Below, in pieces: positions 3,656-5,344 of a stretch of 5,344 bases of DNA (positions are counted from its first letter, which is position 1; every line of letters begins with the position of its first letter). Under the pieces are notes generated by a model. That model was given only the letters and a program-made list of their open reading frames with translations. It was not told where the DNA came from and ran no database searches. The stretch is taken from contig JAURLC010000029.1 of the NCBI GenBank assembly GCA_030831415.1, positions 1-5,344 on the forward strand. Reading direction: 5' to 3'. The position numbers and the translations under genes were made by a program. This DNA is from Bacillota bacterium (GTDB lineage Bacteria; Bacillota_I; Bacilli_A; RFN20; CAG-826).

Positions 3656-5344
3656 TACAAAACCTACCGTAAGACAAGAAAATACGCAAGGTAGTTTAGC
3701 AGCCAAAGAACAAGCGAAGGTTGCCGGGGATGTGTTTATTTACACGGGAAGTATGACCTTGGGTGAATTTGCTAATCAGTTAAAAAAACCTGTCGCTGAA
3801 ATCATTAAATTTTTATTCCTCAATAAACGGATGTTAACTATTAATTCCGTCCTCGATGACGAAACGATTGGATTAGTGTGTTTACATTACGGGTTGGATT
3901 TTAAAAAAGAAAAAGCTGTTGCTGTTGAGGCAATTGAAGATTATGTGATTGAAGATGATGCTTCGACGTTAGAAGAACGTCCTCCCGTAGTGACGATTAT
4001 GGGTCACGTCGATCATGGAAAAACCACGCTCATTGATGCAATTCGAAGTTCGAATCTTGCCGCCAATGAATTTGGAGGAATTTCTCAAGCCATTGGTGCA
4101 TACCAACGGGAATTCCAAGGGAAGAAAATCACGTTTATCGATACTCCTGGCCACGAAGCGTTTACCGCAATGCGTAGTCGAGGAGCTAAAGTCACCGATA
4201 TTGTCGTTTTAGTCGTTGCTGCTGATGATGGCGTTATGCCCCAAACCAAAGAAGCCATTGATCATGCCAAAGCGGCAAAAGTTCCTTTAATGGTCGCGAT
4301 TAATAAAATGGATAAACCTGGGGCAAATGTTGCCAAAGTTAAAGAAGCCTTATCCGCCTTAGATGTTATCCCGGAAGATTTTGGGGGCGATACAATTTTT
4401 GTGGAAGTATCCGCCCTAAAGAAAACAGGGATTGATACATTATTAGAAAATATCTTATTACTCTCTGAAGTATTAGAACTAAAAGCGAATCCGAACCGAT
4501 TTGCCTTAGGCACCGTCTTAGAAGCCATCTTGGACAAACATGAAGGTCCTAAAGCGACCTTACTCATTGAAAATGGAACGCTCCATAGTTCCGATTATTT
4601 AGTCGTCGGAACGGTGTATGGAAAAGTTCGTCGAATGACCAATGAAAGTGCAAAAGTTGTCAAACTTGCCACACCTTCCACGCCTGTATCCGTCATTGGA
4701 CTTAGTGAAGTACCTGCTGCAGGGGATTCCTTTATGGCATTCCCAACGGAAAAGGAAGCGAAAGAAATTGCCGAGAAACGTCGACTTGCCAAAGAAGCTG
4801 AATCGCGCAATCAATCGTCCAACACCCTTGAAAACCTTTCGGAACGATTAGCAAGCGGAGATACCGAACAATTGTATTTTATTATTAAGGCTGATAATTC
4901 AGGAAGTGCCGAAGCCATCAAAGCAAGTTTAGAAAAACTGAATCAAGATCACGTCAAACTTTCGATTCTGCGTTCGGAAACAGGTGCCATTACTGAAAGT
5001 GATGTGTTGTTGGCCTCTGCATCTCATGCGATTATTTACGCCTTTAATTTACGGCCTTCATCCAGTGTTCAACAAAAAGCAAATGAAGCAGGCATCGAAA
5101 TTCGAACGCACCGTATTATTTATGCGCTTATCGAAGAAGTTGAAGCGCTTATGAAAGGCAAGATTAAAGCAGAAACCAAAGAAGAAGTCCTCGGTCAATT
5201 CGAAGTACGGGCTATTTTCAAAATCGGGAAAATTGGAACGATTGCTGGTGGCATGGTCATTTCAGGGATGATGGTCAACAAAGCAACCGTTCGAGTCCTT
5301 CGTGATGGTGCGATTATTTATGAAGGTGTGATTGCCTCACTCAA
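3645..5344 (+). CDS. infB: Translation initiation factor IF2, partial: first 566 residues
   Basis: IF2 is the GTPase that places initiator fMet-tRNA in the ribosomal P site and promotes subunit joining. Seen in order are a short N-terminal segment with one IF2_N domain (about 29-85, from VFIYTGSMTLGEFA); the GTPase with G1 GHVDHGKTT (120-128), switch I GGISQAIGAYQ (144-154), G3 DTPGH (166-170, with the conserved histidine), G4 NKMD (220-223) and G5 VSAL (255-258); domain II (about 283-370); a Lys/Glu-rich helix (about 368-390); domain III (about 405-500); and the start of domain IV (fMet-tRNA binding, from about 516). The window cuts it probably about 50 residues before the end. Only about 110 residues precede the GTPase, versus over 200 in Bacillus. 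All GTPase motifs look functional. The start is the ATG after AAGGAGG, overlapping the ylxQ end by 11 bp. Confidence 0.97.
   Translation, partial: MKNNTKPTVRQENTQGSLAAKEQAKVAGDVFIYTGSMTLGEFANQLKKPVAEIIKFLFLNKRMLTINSVLDDETIGLVCLHYGLDFKKEKAVAVEAIEDYVIEDDASTLEERPPVVTIMGHVDHGKTTLIDAIRSSNLAANEFGGISQAIGAYQREFQGKKITFIDTPGHEAFTAMRSRGAKVTDIVVLVVAADDGVMPQTKEAIDHAKAAKVPLMVAINKMDKPGANVAKVKEALSALDVIPEDFGGDTIFVEVSALKKTGIDTLLENILLLSEVLELKANPNRFALGTVLEAILDKHEGPKATLLIENGTLHSSDYLVVGTVYGKVRRMTNESAKVVKLATPSTPVSVIGLSEVPAAGDSFMAFPTEKEAKEIAEKRRLAKEAESRNQSSNTLENLSERLASGDTEQLYFIIKADNSGSAEAIKASLEKLNQDHVKLSILRSETGAITESDVLLASASHAIIYAFNLRPSSSVQQKANEAGIEIRTHRIIYALIEEVEALMKGKIKAETKEEVLGQFEVRAIFKIGKIGTIAGGMVISGMMVNKATVRVLRDGAIIYEGVIASL

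Noticed and set aside
3969..4851. Several short frames on both strands within infB
   Set aside because: All lie inside the intact IF2 GTPase and domain II coding region, whose motifs are continuous in the infB frame.

Overview
The window comes from a low- to moderate-GC member of the Bacillota. The gene order rimP-nusA-rnpM(ylxR)-ylxQ-infB is the conserved Bacillota transcription/translation operon. The long disordered C-terminal tail on NusA and the short N-terminus of IF2 point towards the Mollicutes/Erysipelotrichia side rather than Bacillus. Every tryptophan I can place (in CrtI, NusA and YlxQ) is encoded by TGG, and no gene needs TGA read through. The code therefore looks standard, as in Acholeplasma-like or Izemoplasma-like relatives and unlike Mycoplasma. 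This placement is an inference and I do not assign a genus.

Layout. Positions 1-793 (minus strand) hold the first 264 codons of a CrtI/CrtN-type carotenoid desaturase, which runs off the left edge. Positions 794-930 are the only real intergenic region. It contains a plus-strand promoter for the rimP operon, candidate minus-strand promoters for the desaturase (one shares its -10 bases with the rimP promoter), a perfect 8-bp hairpin with a T-rich tract, and the rimP ribosome binding site. Positions 931-5344 (plus strand) carry rimP, nusA, rnpM/ylxR, ylxQ and infB, the last cut by the right edge. There is a 17-bp gap between rimP and nusA. After that each gene overlaps the next by 26, 8 and 11 bp, which suggests one transcript with translational coupling.

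How the genes work together. RimP matures the 30S subunit. NusA controls RNA polymerase pausing and termination. RnpM (YlxR) is an RNA-binding modulator of RNase P in Bacillus. YlxQ is an L7Ae-like RNA-binding protein. IF2 delivers initiator tRNA. The operon thus couples transcription elongation control with ribosome maturation and translation initiation. The terminator-like hairpin lies between the operon's promoter and its first start codon, as expected for attenuation. NusA, encoded in the same operon, is the factor that enhances this kind of terminator, so autoregulation is the most attractive reading.

I see no wholly new system. The points most worth a second look are the leader terminator, the roughly 195-residue NusA tail, the degenerate YlxQ, and the overlapping divergent promoters facing a carotenoid gene that sits where polC usually lies in Bacillota.
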